Positions 46,965 through 55,335 of a stretch of DNA of 64,000 bases are shown here, in pieces; within the stretch, counting starts at the first letter, position 1; the number at the start of each line of letters is the position of its first letter. The stretch lies in assembly GCA_002503285.1 (NCBI GenBank), contig DARI01000009.1, positions 1 to 64,000 of the forward strand, written 5' to 3'. A program made the translations under genes and the position numbers. The notes under the pieces are model-generated. The model ran no database searches and was not told where the DNA came from. It saw nothing but the letters and a program-made list of their open reading frames with translations. This DNA comes from Euryarchaeota archaeon UBA557 (GTDB lineage Archaea; Thermoplasmatota; Poseidoniia; Poseidoniales; Thalassarchaeaceae).

Positions 46965-47004
46965 TTCAAGGGGGCTCTTTACACAGAGCCACCCAACCCT
47001 TGAA
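46965..47004. terminator. Nested stem-loop after Cys-rich gene
   Basis: The outer arm TTCAAGGG (46965-46972) pairs with CCCTTGAA (46997-47004), and directly inside it GGCTCT (46973-46978) pairs with AGAGCC (46985-46990), around a 6-nt loop. The two stems differ only by a 6-nt bulge (ACCCAA). It lies after the 45808 gene and 23 bp before the next ATG. It may be a terminator or a 5' UTR control element. Confidence 0.6.
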
Positions 47005-47027
47005 TTATAATTGCTTGTCGTGTTAAT

Positions 47028-47510
47028 ATGAGTGAAGATGAAATGGATAATTCTTCAGACTCAATGAATCAGATAGCCAAGCTTACTTTGGGAATGGCAA
47101 CTTTTATGCTATTTCTCCTGATTTTAGTTCCATTTACAGTTTCTTCGGCTTCCTTCGATGATATTTTTCCATATTTGATATACTCATTATTTTTGACAAG
47201 TATAGGAATTCTTATTGGAATTTCAATTACCTGGTTATTGAATAATAATGAGAAATTAAATAAAGAATTAACTAATGATATTAGTACAAAAAAACTACCA
47301 ATATTGTCTTCAGCTGAAAAAACTGTAGTTAACATTTTACAATCTAATGAAAATAAGATGTGGCAGGCTGAATTAGTACGCCAGGGTGCATTTACAAATT
47401 CAAAGGCAAGTAGGTTACTTTCAAGTATGGAAAATAGAGGATTAGTTAGACGCGTGCGTGATGGGATGGGAAAACGAGTTGAATTAACAATTATGGAGGA
47501 TAATGCATGA
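47028..47510 (+). CDS. Membrane-anchored winged-helix protein
   Basis: A 160-residue protein with two N-terminal membrane helices (about residues 20-42 and 48-70) and a C-terminal winged helix (about 88-155, KTVVNILQSNENKMWQAELVRQ...LVRRVRDGMGKR) of the MarR-like kind. Such one-component membrane regulators can sense signals at the membrane and bind DNA. Its stop overlaps the next gene's ATG by 4 bp. Confidence 0.75.
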   Translation: MSEDEMDNSSDSMNQIAKLTLGMATFMLFLLILVPFTVSSASFDDIFPYLIYSLFLTSIGILIGISITWLLNNNEKLNKELTNDISTKKLPILSSAEKTVVNILQSNENKMWQAELVRQGAFTNSKASRLLSSMENRGLVRRVRDGMGKRVELTIMEDNA

Positions 47511-47944
47511 ATAACCGACTAAATCAGAATTTTTTTGCTATCGCTGTCTTATTGATGATTATTATCATGTCATTAATTACTCAAATAATACTAAATTTGG
47601 AAACTAACGCTGAAATTATTGAAGATGAGGGAATTTTCACAATTCCATTATTATTTTTAATATTATTTTTAATCTTAATTCTTACAATTATATATCAATT
47701 AGGCCCCTTTAAGGATAATAAAATAGGATTAAAACGTGAAGATATAAGTATAACTTTATTGATAATTTCAATGTTTATATTCGGTTACATTATTGGGCCA
47801 TCATTATCTATCTATAATATTTTACCAAATTCTAAAATTACCGGCTTAATAATTATATTAGTACCAATATTAATGATATCATTAATGTTATCAACTTTCC
47901 AAAAAAGTACTAAAATTGAAGTTGTTAATGATTGCGAAGAGTAA
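47507..47944 (+). CDS. Hypothetical four-helix membrane protein
   Basis: A 145-residue hydrophobic protein with four predicted membrane helices (about residues 9-29, 43-64, 81-100 and 109-129). It is coupled to the winged-helix membrane gene by an ATGA overlap, so it may be its sensor or partner. No domain recognised. Confidence 0.65.
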   Translation: MNNRLNQNFFAIAVLLMIIIMSLITQIILNLETNAEIIEDEGIFTIPLLFLILFLILILTIIYQLGPFKDNKIGLKREDISITLLIISMFIFGYIIGPSLSIYNILPNSKITGLIIILVPILMISLMLSTFQKSTKIEVVNDCEE

Positions 47945-47969
47945 TATTATTCAATTAATTAAAAATAAA

Positions 47970-48431
47970 TTAAGAAAAAACAATATAGTGCCCTTTTCTT
48001 TCATTAGAATAATCTTTTGATTTTAAAATATTACCTTCTAAAGAACTTTCTGCAATATCTCGCATTGCTTGACTTATCCAATCAATATTCTCAAAATCTG
48101 ACTGTTCAAACCACCCATAATCGGATATTTCATCTGGATCAATTTTAATCTTTTCATCCTGAACCACTACAGAATATGCTAAAAATATTCCAGGAATATT
48201 TTTATTGATGCGTTCTCTTATGGCTATCAGCCCAACGACATCTCCATCAATTCCACATTCTTCTTTCAATTCTCTAATTACTGCCTTTGTAGGGGCTTCT
48301 CCCTGATCAACAGCACCTTTAGGCATGCCCCAAAGCCCTTCACTAGTTCCTCGAGACTCTTTTACGAGTAATATTTTATTTTCATTTACGACGCAGGCTG
48401 CAACACCTAAATCAGTATTAACGGACCTCAT
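47970..48431 (-). CDS. NUDIX hydrolase
   Basis: A 153-residue NUDIX hydrolase that cleaves a nucleoside-diphosphate-linked substrate. The NUDIX box GX5EX7REUXEEXGU is complete in GAVDQGEAPTKAVIRELKEE followed by CGI. The N-terminal beta strand (LGVAACVVNENKILLVKES) and GLWGMPKG fit the family. Substrate is not predictable from sequence. ATG start. Confidence 0.9.
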   Translation of the reverse strand: MRSVNTDLGVAACVVNENKILLVKESRGTSEGLWGMPKGAVDQGEAPTKAVIRELKEECGIDGDVVGLIAIRERINKNIPGIFLAYSVVVQDEKIKIDPDEISDYGWFEQSDFENIDWISQAMRDIAESSLEGNILKSKDYSNERKGHYIVFS

Positions 48432-48527
48432 GCTTACAAGAAAGAATGATTACTTATGAATCATATTCTTACTGTTTTCAGTCAATACCTATTTGTGATG
48501 GGCTTTACCATGGACTAGGAAGTATTC

Positions 48528-49283
48528 ATGGCAGGAGGAAAATATGGCGATAGTAGTGCCAAAGATCTCTCAGATTGGGGGAGGCCAATAGCTAGATTTT
48601 TTGCTAAAAAAATAGAAAATACACCCATCACGGTAATTCAGGTAACTAATTTTCACCTCTTACTTTCTATTTTATGTGCATGGCTAATTATTGAGAATAA
48701 TATCATTTTAGCTTGTTTCTTATTGGTCATTAAGGGCGTTATTGATGCAATTGATGGTGAATTAGCCAGAATACGTAAGAAACCATCTCATGTTGGTCGG
48801 TATTGGGATACTGTTGCAGATACAATCGGACTAGTATTGGTAATGATTGCATTTGGAGAAGCATTAGATTGGGATATTAGTTTGTCAATTGGAATAATAT
48901 TAGCCATTTTATTTCAATATTCATTATTTAATCATTTTTCAGTAAGGATGAGATTATTGGGTTCAGGAGATACTACTAGTAGAATTGATGAAAGGATGCG
49001 TCCAAATGCTCACCCTTGGGAGAAACAAAGAAATGTAGATATATTTCATTTAATATATTTATTATTTTTTAGTTGGCAAGATAGAATTATTTCAATCCTT
49101 ACAGGCAAGGGTTCAGAGAAATTAGTATGGGAACTAACTCTATCATCCCTCCTTGGTTATGGATTCCAATCACTAATAATTTTAATCCTATCTATTTCAA
49201 ACAATATGCAGTATCTCCCTAAGTTAGTTTTAGAATTAAATATTTTTATAATGCTGATTATCATAATTAAAAGTAGACTTTGA
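48528..49283 (+). CDS. CDP-alcohol phosphatidyltransferase family protein
   Basis: A 251-residue integral membrane enzyme that moves a phosphate-linked head group from a CDP-alcohol or CDP-lipid. The motif DxxDGxxARx8GxxxDxxxD is complete in DAIDGELARIRKKPSHVG followed by RYWDTVAD. Six or so hydrophobic segments are predicted. It may make archaeal phospholipids, such as archaetidylinositol phosphate; the exact product is unknown. ATG start. Confidence 0.88.
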   Translation: MAGGKYGDSSAKDLSDWGRPIARFFAKKIENTPITVIQVTNFHLLLSILCAWLIIENNIILACFLLVIKGVIDAIDGELARIRKKPSHVGRYWDTVADTIGLVLVMIAFGEALDWDISLSIGIILAILFQYSLFNHFSVRMRLLGSGDTTSRIDERMRPNAHPWEKQRNVDIFHLIYLLFFSWQDRIISILTGKGSEKLVWELTLSSLLGYGFQSLIILILSISNNMQYLPKLVLELNIFIMLIIIIKSRL

Positions 49284-49302
49284 AAGTGAATACTAAGTAT
49301 GG

Positions 49303-49323
49303 TGACATATTGGACATACTATG
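49303..49323 (+). promoter_or_regulatory. 21-nt start-codon motif, copy 2
   Basis: The 21 bases ending in the SDR ATG share 19 positions with the copy ending in the KH/PilT ATPase ATG at 746-766. The common core TATTGGACATA precedes the start codon by four bases. Function unknown. Confidence 0.4.
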
Positions 49324-50091
49324 GAAACAGGGCTAAAGAATAGTGTAGTTTTAGTGACGGGAGGAGCAGGGGGCATTGGCCAATCCATATGTAAAAAATT
49401 TGCTTTAGAAGGAGCTACAGTAATAATTCACTATTATGAATCCTCTGAAAAGGCAATTGCTCTAGCCAAAGAAATCGATGGCTTTGCTGTACAATCCGAT
49501 CTCCGCGATTCAGATTCAACTATGTTAATGGTAGATAAAATAATTTCAAAGTATGGAAAACTAGACATTTGCATAGCTAATGCAGGGTATTATCCTAGTG
49601 AACCTAAACCACTGTGGCAAATAAGTTCCGAAAGATGGAATTCCACCATAACTTCCAATCTTAACATTGCGTTTAATACGGCTAGAGCATTTCTTTTGCA
49701 TGCCAAACAGAAAAGACACGGATCTTTAGTATTTGTTGGTTCAACGGCTGGAATTTATGGAGAATCTGGGCATTCTGATTACGCAGCAGCAAAAGGAGCA
49801 CTCACATCTGGATTACTAATGTCATTAAAGAATGATGTCGCGGTATTTGGAAATATTAGAGTTAATGCCGTCGCCCCAGGTTGGACCTTAACTCCTAAAA
49901 AATTAGAGCAAGGTATTGATAAAAATACAATTGATATTGCTACTGCTACTATGGCCCTTAAGAAATTAGCAACTCCTGATGATGTTGCAAATATCATAGT
50001 GTCTCTTTCATCTGACAAGATATCTGGACATGTTACAGGGCAAGTGATTGAAGTTGCCGGTGGCATGGAAGGTAGACTAATTTATTCTTGA
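49321..50091 (+). CDS. Short-chain dehydrogenase/reductase
   Basis: A 256-residue SDR-family NAD(P)-dependent oxidoreductase. The nucleotide-binding TGGAGGIG is at residues 14-21, NAG near 87-89, the catalytic Ser in VGSTAG and the Tyr-Lys pair in YAAAKGAL. The C-terminal VTGQVIEVAGG fits FabG-like enzymes that reduce 3-oxoacyl substrates, but the substrate is not certain. ATG preceded by the shared motif. Confidence 0.92.
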   Translation: METGLKNSVVLVTGGAGGIGQSICKKFALEGATVIIHYYESSEKAIALAKEIDGFAVQSDLRDSDSTMLMVDKIISKYGKLDICIANAGYYPSEPKPLWQISSERWNSTITSNLNIAFNTARAFLLHAKQKRHGSLVFVGSTAGIYGESGHSDYAAAKGALTSGLLMSLKNDVAVFGNIRVNAVAPGWTLTPKKLEQGIDKNTIDIATATMALKKLATPDDVANIIVSLSSDKISGHVTGQVIEVAGGMEGRLIYS

Positions 50092-50272
50092 TCAAAATTT
50101 TATATTAGAATTACTAACTTTATGTATGAGTATCAGTTTTATTCTGGCAATATCTATTAATTATATAGCATCTTGTCACATTATATCTCGTATTTGTTAA
50201 TCTATAGTCAAATTATGATGGGCTGGCCATTTTATCCATAGATTTCAAACACACAATATGATACGCTTAATC

Positions 50273-50686
50273 ATGACTTTCACATCATCTCGAAGAATTG
50301 ACTTCCCAATGGTAGATCTCGCTGGCATAGCTTATTATCCAAAGTTTTGGGATTTAGCACATCGATTTTTTGAAGAATCATGGCATTATACTTGTAATTT
50401 ACACTATAACGAAGTTTTACAAAAACATAAAATCGGATTCCCTTTAGTGCATAGTGAAGCATCCTTCTTACATCCATTGAAGTATGGCGATACCGTATTT
50501 TGTAAAATAAATGTATCTAATATTGGTAATTCATCAATCACATGGTCCTATGAACTTTCAAATCAAGATGGAAAGATATGTTGGTCAGCAATCCAAACTA
50601 CTGTTTGTACAAACATGAATTCAATAACTGAAAAAACCAATGTACCCGATTGGATAAGAGAAGGATTAGAGAAAATAATGATTTGA
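50273..50686 (+). CDS. 4-hydroxybenzoyl-CoA thioesterase-like hot-dog protein
   Basis: A 137-residue hot-dog fold acyl-CoA thioesterase. The region VDLAGIAYYPKFWDLAHRFFEE contains the catalytic Asp and the YYPKFW motif of the 4-hydroxybenzoyl-CoA/YbgC group, split here as VDLAGIAYYPKFW. I prefer the ATG at 50273; one at 50258 adds five residues. It may recycle CoA from acyl or aromatic esters; substrate unknown. Confidence 0.85.
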   Translation: MTFTSSRRIDFPMVDLAGIAYYPKFWDLAHRFFEESWHYTCNLHYNEVLQKHKIGFPLVHSEASFLHPLKYGDTVFCKINVSNIGNSSITWSYELSNQDGKICWSAIQTTVCTNMNSITEKTNVPDWIREGLEKIMI

Positions 50687-51085
50687 TTATTTACTATTTT
50701 TATCTCTTGGCCATTTTTTCGATAAAGCTTCACGTAAATCATCATTCATTTTTGCATCCCACCAATTTGCTTTACGCCAAATCGCATATCTACCTCTAAT
50801 GCCCCTTAAATCAGCTCTATCCAATTTCGTACCTTGAAAATTTGATAGATTCATTTTAGCCTTTAAAAAAATTGCATCTCGCATATCTGCATTATCAAAG
50901 GATGCTTTCATTAGATTTGCTTGTTTAAATGACGCCCTTCTCATATCAGCACCTGATAAATTAGCACCTTCGAGATCGGAACTATCAAAAACTGCTCTTC
51001 TTAAATCTGCACCTGATAGGTCAATGCCCCGCAAGTCTTTTCCTATGTGGGAACTAAAAGACCAATTTTTTTTTTCTTTGTCCAT
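50687..51085 (-). CDS. Pentapeptide-repeat protein
   Basis: A 132-residue protein with about ten A(D/N)LxX pentapeptide repeats between residues 17 and 95, such as DLSGADLRRAVFDSSDLEGAN. The repeats form a right-handed quadrilateral beta helix. Some family members protect DNA gyrase by mimicking DNA; no resistance partner is nearby. The gene converges with the thioesterase gene without a gap. Confidence 0.9.
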   Translation of the reverse strand: MDKEKKNWSFSSHIGKDLRGIDLSGADLRRAVFDSSDLEGANLSGADMRRASFKQANLMKASFDNADMRDAIFLKAKMNLSNFQGTKLDRADLRGIRGRYAIWRKANWWDAKMNDDLREALSKKWPRDKNSK

Positions 51086-51241
51086 TTTCTCTACTCTTTT
51101 TCGGATTTACAAATAAGATTTATTTAACCTTCTTATTGATACCATTAGATATTAATACATAAATGTTTTATTAAAATTTTTTATTTTTGAAATATACAAC
51201 TTACCCGTGAAATTAAAATTAGTAGGCCCTGAGCGCTACAC

Positions 51242-52003
51242 ATGGATGACAGCACAAGCTCAGGTTATCCACTAATTTTACATCAAGGAGCAGATCCTTC
51301 AAAATTAGGTGGCGTAGCAATATGTGGATTCTCAACGGTTGGATCAGTTGGCGTAATAGCAACTTCTCATTTGATAAAATCATTTAATTTACAACCCATG
51401 GGGACAGTTATGCATCCAAAATTTCCGGCAATTGCATTAATTCATGACTCGGTACCTAAACATCCAGTTAGAGTTTATCAAGGAGAAAAAATTGGAGTAT
51501 TTACTTCTGAAATACAATTTCCAAATGAGAATGATGTCTACTTTGGTCAAACAGTTTTAGAGTGGTTTACAAAAGGAGGATTCGAAAAATTGATTGTTAT
51601 AGATGGTGTTGTTAGTAATGATTTAGGAATAAAAGAAGAAAGTGACCTTTGGGGAGTATCTTCAACTATGTCAGGTAGAAACAATTTAGATAACTCGAAC
51701 ATCAAAAGAATACAACAAGGTATAGTTTCTGGAATAGCAGGCTATCTCATTGCAGAAGGAGAACGACAGGGATTGGATATTACAGCATTACTTTCAGAAT
51801 GTAATCCTATGTATCCAGATGCGAGAGCGGCCCTAGTTGCAGTAGAGGGAGTAAGTGAATTATTGGATATGGAAATTCCCGTAAATAGTCTACTTGAAGA
51901 TGCTCGTAATATTGAGGAAAAAGTTCGTGAAGCATTTACTAGGGCTAATTCTATAGCATTACCAGCACCTGATTCAGATGAAGATGATGTATCAATGTAC
52001 TAA
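51242..52003 (+). CDS. PAC2-family protein, second copy
   Basis: A 253-residue PAC2-family protein like the one at 41267. Shared features are CGFSTVGSVGVIATSHLIKSF (given in parts), a KLIVIDGVV strand, GIVSGIAGYLIAEGERQGLDITALL and YPDARAALVAVEGV. The two differ in the N-terminal part and in charge. The pair could form a heteromeric assembly chaperone. It ends one base before the convergent NfuA gene. Confidence 0.82.
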   Translation: MDDSTSSGYPLILHQGADPSKLGGVAICGFSTVGSVGVIATSHLIKSFNLQPMGTVMHPKFPAIALIHDSVPKHPVRVYQGEKIGVFTSEIQFPNENDVYFGQTVLEWFTKGGFEKLIVIDGVVSNDLGIKEESDLWGVSSTMSGRNNLDNSNIKRIQQGIVSGIAGYLIAEGERQGLDITALLSECNPMYPDARAALVAVEGVSELLDMEIPVNSLLEDARNIEEKVREAFTRANSIALPAPDSDEDDVSMY

Positions 52004-52567
52004 TCAATAGAATGGATTTGTACCAGCAGTGTGATCAGTAATATCAACAACTTCAATAATTCCAGGAACTTTATCTTTAATCATAACTTCTACGCCTTGC
52101 TTTAATGTAACATCAACCATTCCGCACCCTTGGCATCCTCCTCCAAAAGAAATTATTGCTTTACCTTCATCTACTCCAATTAAGTTTACATGACCGCCAT
52201 GTGATGCAACTGCAGGATTAACCTCTTCAGATATTATTTCAGCAACTGCTTTCGATAAATCATCCACCCATAATGGATTGGGGTTATCAAAACTAAATCC
52301 CCCTCCCATCAAGGTTTCTTTGTAATCTATGGTAGTCCCTTCGAGATATATTTTACTTTTTGCGGCAACTAATACGTCCATACCATCTATTTTAAGAGAA
52401 ATATCGTCATCTTTTCCTTCTTCCGAATTTACTAACTGCAAATCGTATTGAAATCCTTTAGGGCCTCTTCCAATAATTTCTATCCTTAGAACTAATTGTT
52501 CAGAATCATCTGAATTTGTTGCAAATTGATCAAGCATTTCACGTGCCTTTGAACTAATCGACAGCAT
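52004..52567 (-). CDS. nfuA: Fe-S biogenesis protein NfuA
   Basis: NfuA holds and delivers Fe-S clusters. The 187-residue length and domain order match E. coli NfuA (191 residues): an N-terminal degenerate A-type domain without its Cys ligands, then a NifU-like C-terminal domain with GGGCQGCGMVDVTLKQG and the CxxC ligand pair, and VNPAVASHGGHVNLI as in the bacterial protein. The ATG at 52567 has AAGGTGAG upstream; a GTG three codons earlier is less likely. The form is typically bacterial. Confidence 0.9.
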   Translation of the reverse strand: MLSISSKAREMLDQFATNSDDSEQLVLRIEIIGRGPKGFQYDLQLVNSEEGKDDDISLKIDGMDVLVAAKSKIYLEGTTIDYKETLMGGGFSFDNPNPLWVDDLSKAVAEIISEEVNPAVASHGGHVNLIGVDEGKAIISFGGGCQGCGMVDVTLKQGVEVMIKDKVPGIIEVVDITDHTAGTNPFY

Positions 52568-52622
52568 ATCTCTCACCTTACCCTATCACGCAACCTCTAT
52601 TCAACCTGTTCAATATTTGTTT

Positions 52623-52850
52623 TCACGACGATACAAAACTTTCTCTGACAATTCCCCATTCTAGATTAGCCCATCCTCTTTCATGTAAATAATATAAAAA
52701 GACTTTAGTAACTATTTCAATTCCTCCTATTGCAATTCCTGCCCCCCAACTTCCGGTAATCAATCTTGCAATAATTACTGTATCAGTAGTGGCCAAAATT
52801 CTCCAAGTCATTGTTTTTGCAAAACTTCTTTTTCGAGTTGCGTGGTCCAT
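52623..52850 (-). CDS. DUF2061 membrane protein
   Basis: A 75-residue membrane protein matching DUF2061: the N-terminal KRSFAKTMTWRILATTDTVIIARLITGSW and FLYYLHERGWANLEWG are the family pattern (shown here in short pieces). One or two membrane helices. The family function is unknown, though bacterial members sometimes lie near sulfate assimilation genes. ATG start. Confidence 0.82.
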   Translation of the reverse strand: MDHATRKRSFAKTMTWRILATTDTVIIARLITGSWGAGIAIGGIEIVTKVFLYYLHERGWANLEWGIVRESFVSS

Positions 52851-52970
52851 GCACGGTGCTATGATGATTCTGATTTTACCTTTTATATTTAATACAATAA
52901 ATATATTAATTTATATAATTTTTATAATTCTTAACATAATACTCATCATCTCTTGCCTACACGTATCGAT

Positions 52971-53969
52971 ATGCTGGTCGACAAACATGGCAGGCAATTG
53001 AAAGATTTACGAATATCTGTAACTGATAGATGTAATTTCAGATGTAGATATTGTATGCCTAGGGAAAAATTTGGCTCTAACCATGCATTTATGCCCCGAA
53101 GGGCTTTTCTTTCTTTTGAAGAAATAGAAAAAGTTGTCATATCTTGCAAAGAATTAGGATTAGAGAAGGTAAGAATAACTGGAGGAGAGCCGTTACTAAG
53201 GCCAAAACTTCATGAATTAATAAAAAAACTCTCTAAGTTAAATTTAGATATTGCATTAACTACTAATGGTTCTTTATTACGTAAGCATGCCAAAGACCTA
53301 GCTGCAGCGGGACTAAATAGAGTCACAATAAGTTTAGATGCATTGAGCCAGGAAATACATACTAAAATGACAGACAGTCAAACATCTATTGAAACAATTC
53401 TTGATGGAATAGATGCAGCAATTGAGTTTGGATTAACTCCGGTTAAGGTAAATTGTGTAGTTCAAAAAGGAGTCAATGAAGCAGAAGTCAAAAAATTAGT
53501 ATCGCACTTTCAAGGTACTGATGTCATAGTCCGATTCATTGAATATATGGATGTAGGATGTACAAATGATTGGATGCTTGGACAAGTTATTCCATCAAAA
53601 GATTTATTGAAATATCTTCAAAAAGATTTTGACTTAATCCCAATAAACTCAATTTCTTCAAGCGATGTAGCAAAACGATGGATGCATTCTGATAATTCAG
53701 GAGAAATTGGAGTTATTTCTTCAGTTTCTAATCCATTCTGTGGTGATTGTGTTCGTGCTAGGCTTTCAGCGAATGGATATTTGCATACTTGTTTATTTGC
53801 ATCTGGTGGCCATGATTTAAGGGCCATAATTCATAACTCTGAAAATATAACAACTTTGACAAATGCAATCAAGGCCATCTGGGCAAGAAGAGATGATAGA
53901 TACAGTGAACAAAGATCAACTGGAAATTCTGCATTACCTAGAATTGAAATGTCCTATATAGGCGGATGA
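52971..53969 (+). CDS. moaA: GTP 3',8-cyclase
   Basis: MoaA is the radical SAM enzyme that starts molybdopterin synthesis. The 332-residue protein has the N-terminal cluster CNFRCRYC in ISVTDRCNFRCRYCMP, the GGEPLL SAM motif, the C-terminal cluster PFCGDCVRARLS...LHTC, and the essential C-terminal Gly-Gly (YIGG). The ATG at 52971 gives the usual MLVDKHGRQLKDLR start; a TTG 18 bp upstream is possible. It overlaps convergent trm1 by 16 bp. Confidence 0.96.
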   Translation: MLVDKHGRQLKDLRISVTDRCNFRCRYCMPREKFGSNHAFMPRRAFLSFEEIEKVVISCKELGLEKVRITGGEPLLRPKLHELIKKLSKLNLDIALTTNGSLLRKHAKDLAAAGLNRVTISLDALSQEIHTKMTDSQTSIETILDGIDAAIEFGLTPVKVNCVVQKGVNEAEVKKLVSHFQGTDVIVRFIEYMDVGCTNDWMLGQVIPSKDLLKYLQKDFDLIPINSISSSDVAKRWMHSDNSGEIGVISSVSNPFCGDCVRARLSANGYLHTCLFASGGHDLRAIIHNSENITTLTNAIKAIWARRDDRYSEQRSTGNSALPRIEMSYIGG

Positions 53970-55288
53970 ACCTCTAAAGCTAATTTTATAATCACATCCC
54001 AAGGGGCATCTGTTCTTATCGATGGTTTTTTCCCATAATTGGCCAGACCTGCCGCATAACCATTATTTCTCAATAAATCTACTAGTTTTTTAGGACTAGG
54101 AGGTGATCCAATTTCCAACCAACTGGATAAGTAATCGACTAGAATATGATGTGGAGTTTCTATTCCATTAGCTTCATCGGATAAATTTTTAACACTTTTT
54201 ACAATTCTTCTTCTTTCATATTCAAAATCTTTCTCCGACCATCCAAGATAATCATCTTTACAATCGATTGGTGCACACATTTCAATAGCCCGTTCTTCTG
54301 TCATAAAAGCTAAAACATCCTTTTTCCCCATTTTTCCAATCCATAAGGGCCCTGATATTCTTTTATCATTTCTTTCAATCGGATGAGAAAGGGGCAGAAA
54401 ACAATCCATTGGTAAGATTTCTAGTGAGGTATCTGGTTGAAGTCCAATCTTTATAGAGGCTTTAACTTCCTCAATTGTGGGTGAATAAATTCTCCATCCA
54501 ATTGACTCCTCAACTCTATTTGCATTTTCAATACTCCTAATTACTCTTACAGAAACTCTTAGATGATGTGAATCCCAAACTGACATCAATGGTTCAATCG
54601 ATCTTTCATGCCTCGCAGCGCTCCTGGCAACATTGGCCAATAAAACTCTAAGAGCAGAATCATGAGCCAAACCATCATTTCTTACTCTGGCTCCATAACG
54701 TCTTAATAGGGCATTTTTTGACGATCCTGTTAGTGCGGCGGTATCAGTTGCACTTACTTCTAAAACTCCTCTACGAGCTATTGATTGTATTGCTGTATCT
54801 ATGAAAGGTACTGGAGATCCATATGGATCTATATCTACCCAATGCCAACCTTGTTCTAATATCGACGCTCGTAAATCTCCTCTTATGGTTTTTAATTTTC
54901 CACCTTTATTGTTAGGAGGAAACTCTTCATGATTCCTCAGAGCTAATTTTAGTGCTTCCGGATCCATATCGATAATAGTCGCATTTATTCTTTTGGATGA
55001 CTCTGGTGGTAATTCATTTAACCACCTTCTTGCTCTTAATCCTGTAGCAGAAAGACCATCTAAAGCATATATTTCGCCATTTCCTAACAAATTATTTTCA
55101 ATTGCATATTGCATTAACAATACACTTCTAGTTCTACTTCTGTTCATTGCTGGATTGTAGAAAACTAATGATTCACCTTTAATTGCTGGCCCAACTCTAG
55201 TTTCATTCGGTTTAACATCTAACTTCATTAGAGTTTTACCTTCTCTGTGTACAAACGTATCCAGTGTCTCGGAGGTATGCACAACCAT
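53954..55288 (-). CDS. trm1: tRNA (guanine26-N2)-dimethyltransferase
   Basis: Trm1 dimethylates G26 of tRNA. The 444-residue protein has FYNPAMNRSRTRSVLL, the SAM-binding region, DIDPYGSPVPFIDTAIQSI (catalytic DPYG) and LEVSATDTAALTGS. It is longer than the 381 residues of the Pyrococcus enzyme, mainly in the C-terminal half. ATG start; it is followed by purM on the same strand with a 47-bp gap. Confidence 0.94.
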   Translation of the reverse strand: MVVHTSETLDTFVHREGKTLMKLDVKPNETRVGPAIKGESLVFYNPAMNRSRTRSVLLMQYAIENNLLGNGEIYALDGLSATGLRARRWLNELPPESSKRINATIIDMDPEALKLALRNHEEFPPNNKGGKLKTIRGDLRASILEQGWHWVDIDPYGSPVPFIDTAIQSIARRGVLEVSATDTAALTGSSKNALLRRYGARVRNDGLAHDSALRVLLANVARSAARHERSIEPLMSVWDSHHLRVSVRVIRSIENANRVEESIGWRIYSPTIEEVKASIKIGLQPDTSLEILPMDCFLPLSHPIERNDKRISGPLWIGKMGKKDVLAFMTEERAIEMCAPIDCKDDYLGWSEKDFEYERRRIVKSVKNLSDEANGIETPHHILVDYLSSWLEIGSPPSPKKLVDLLRNNGYAAGLANYGKKPSIRTDAPWDVIIKLALEVHPPI

Positions 55289-55335
55289 GCCTCTCGGAAC
55301 TACTACTCACAAAAGGTTCTGACGATTAGCATTAT

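Noticed and set aside
48442..48470. Imperfect inverted repeat between the NUDIX and CDP-alcohol genes
   Set aside because: A bulge and AT-rich arms make it indistinguishable from chance.
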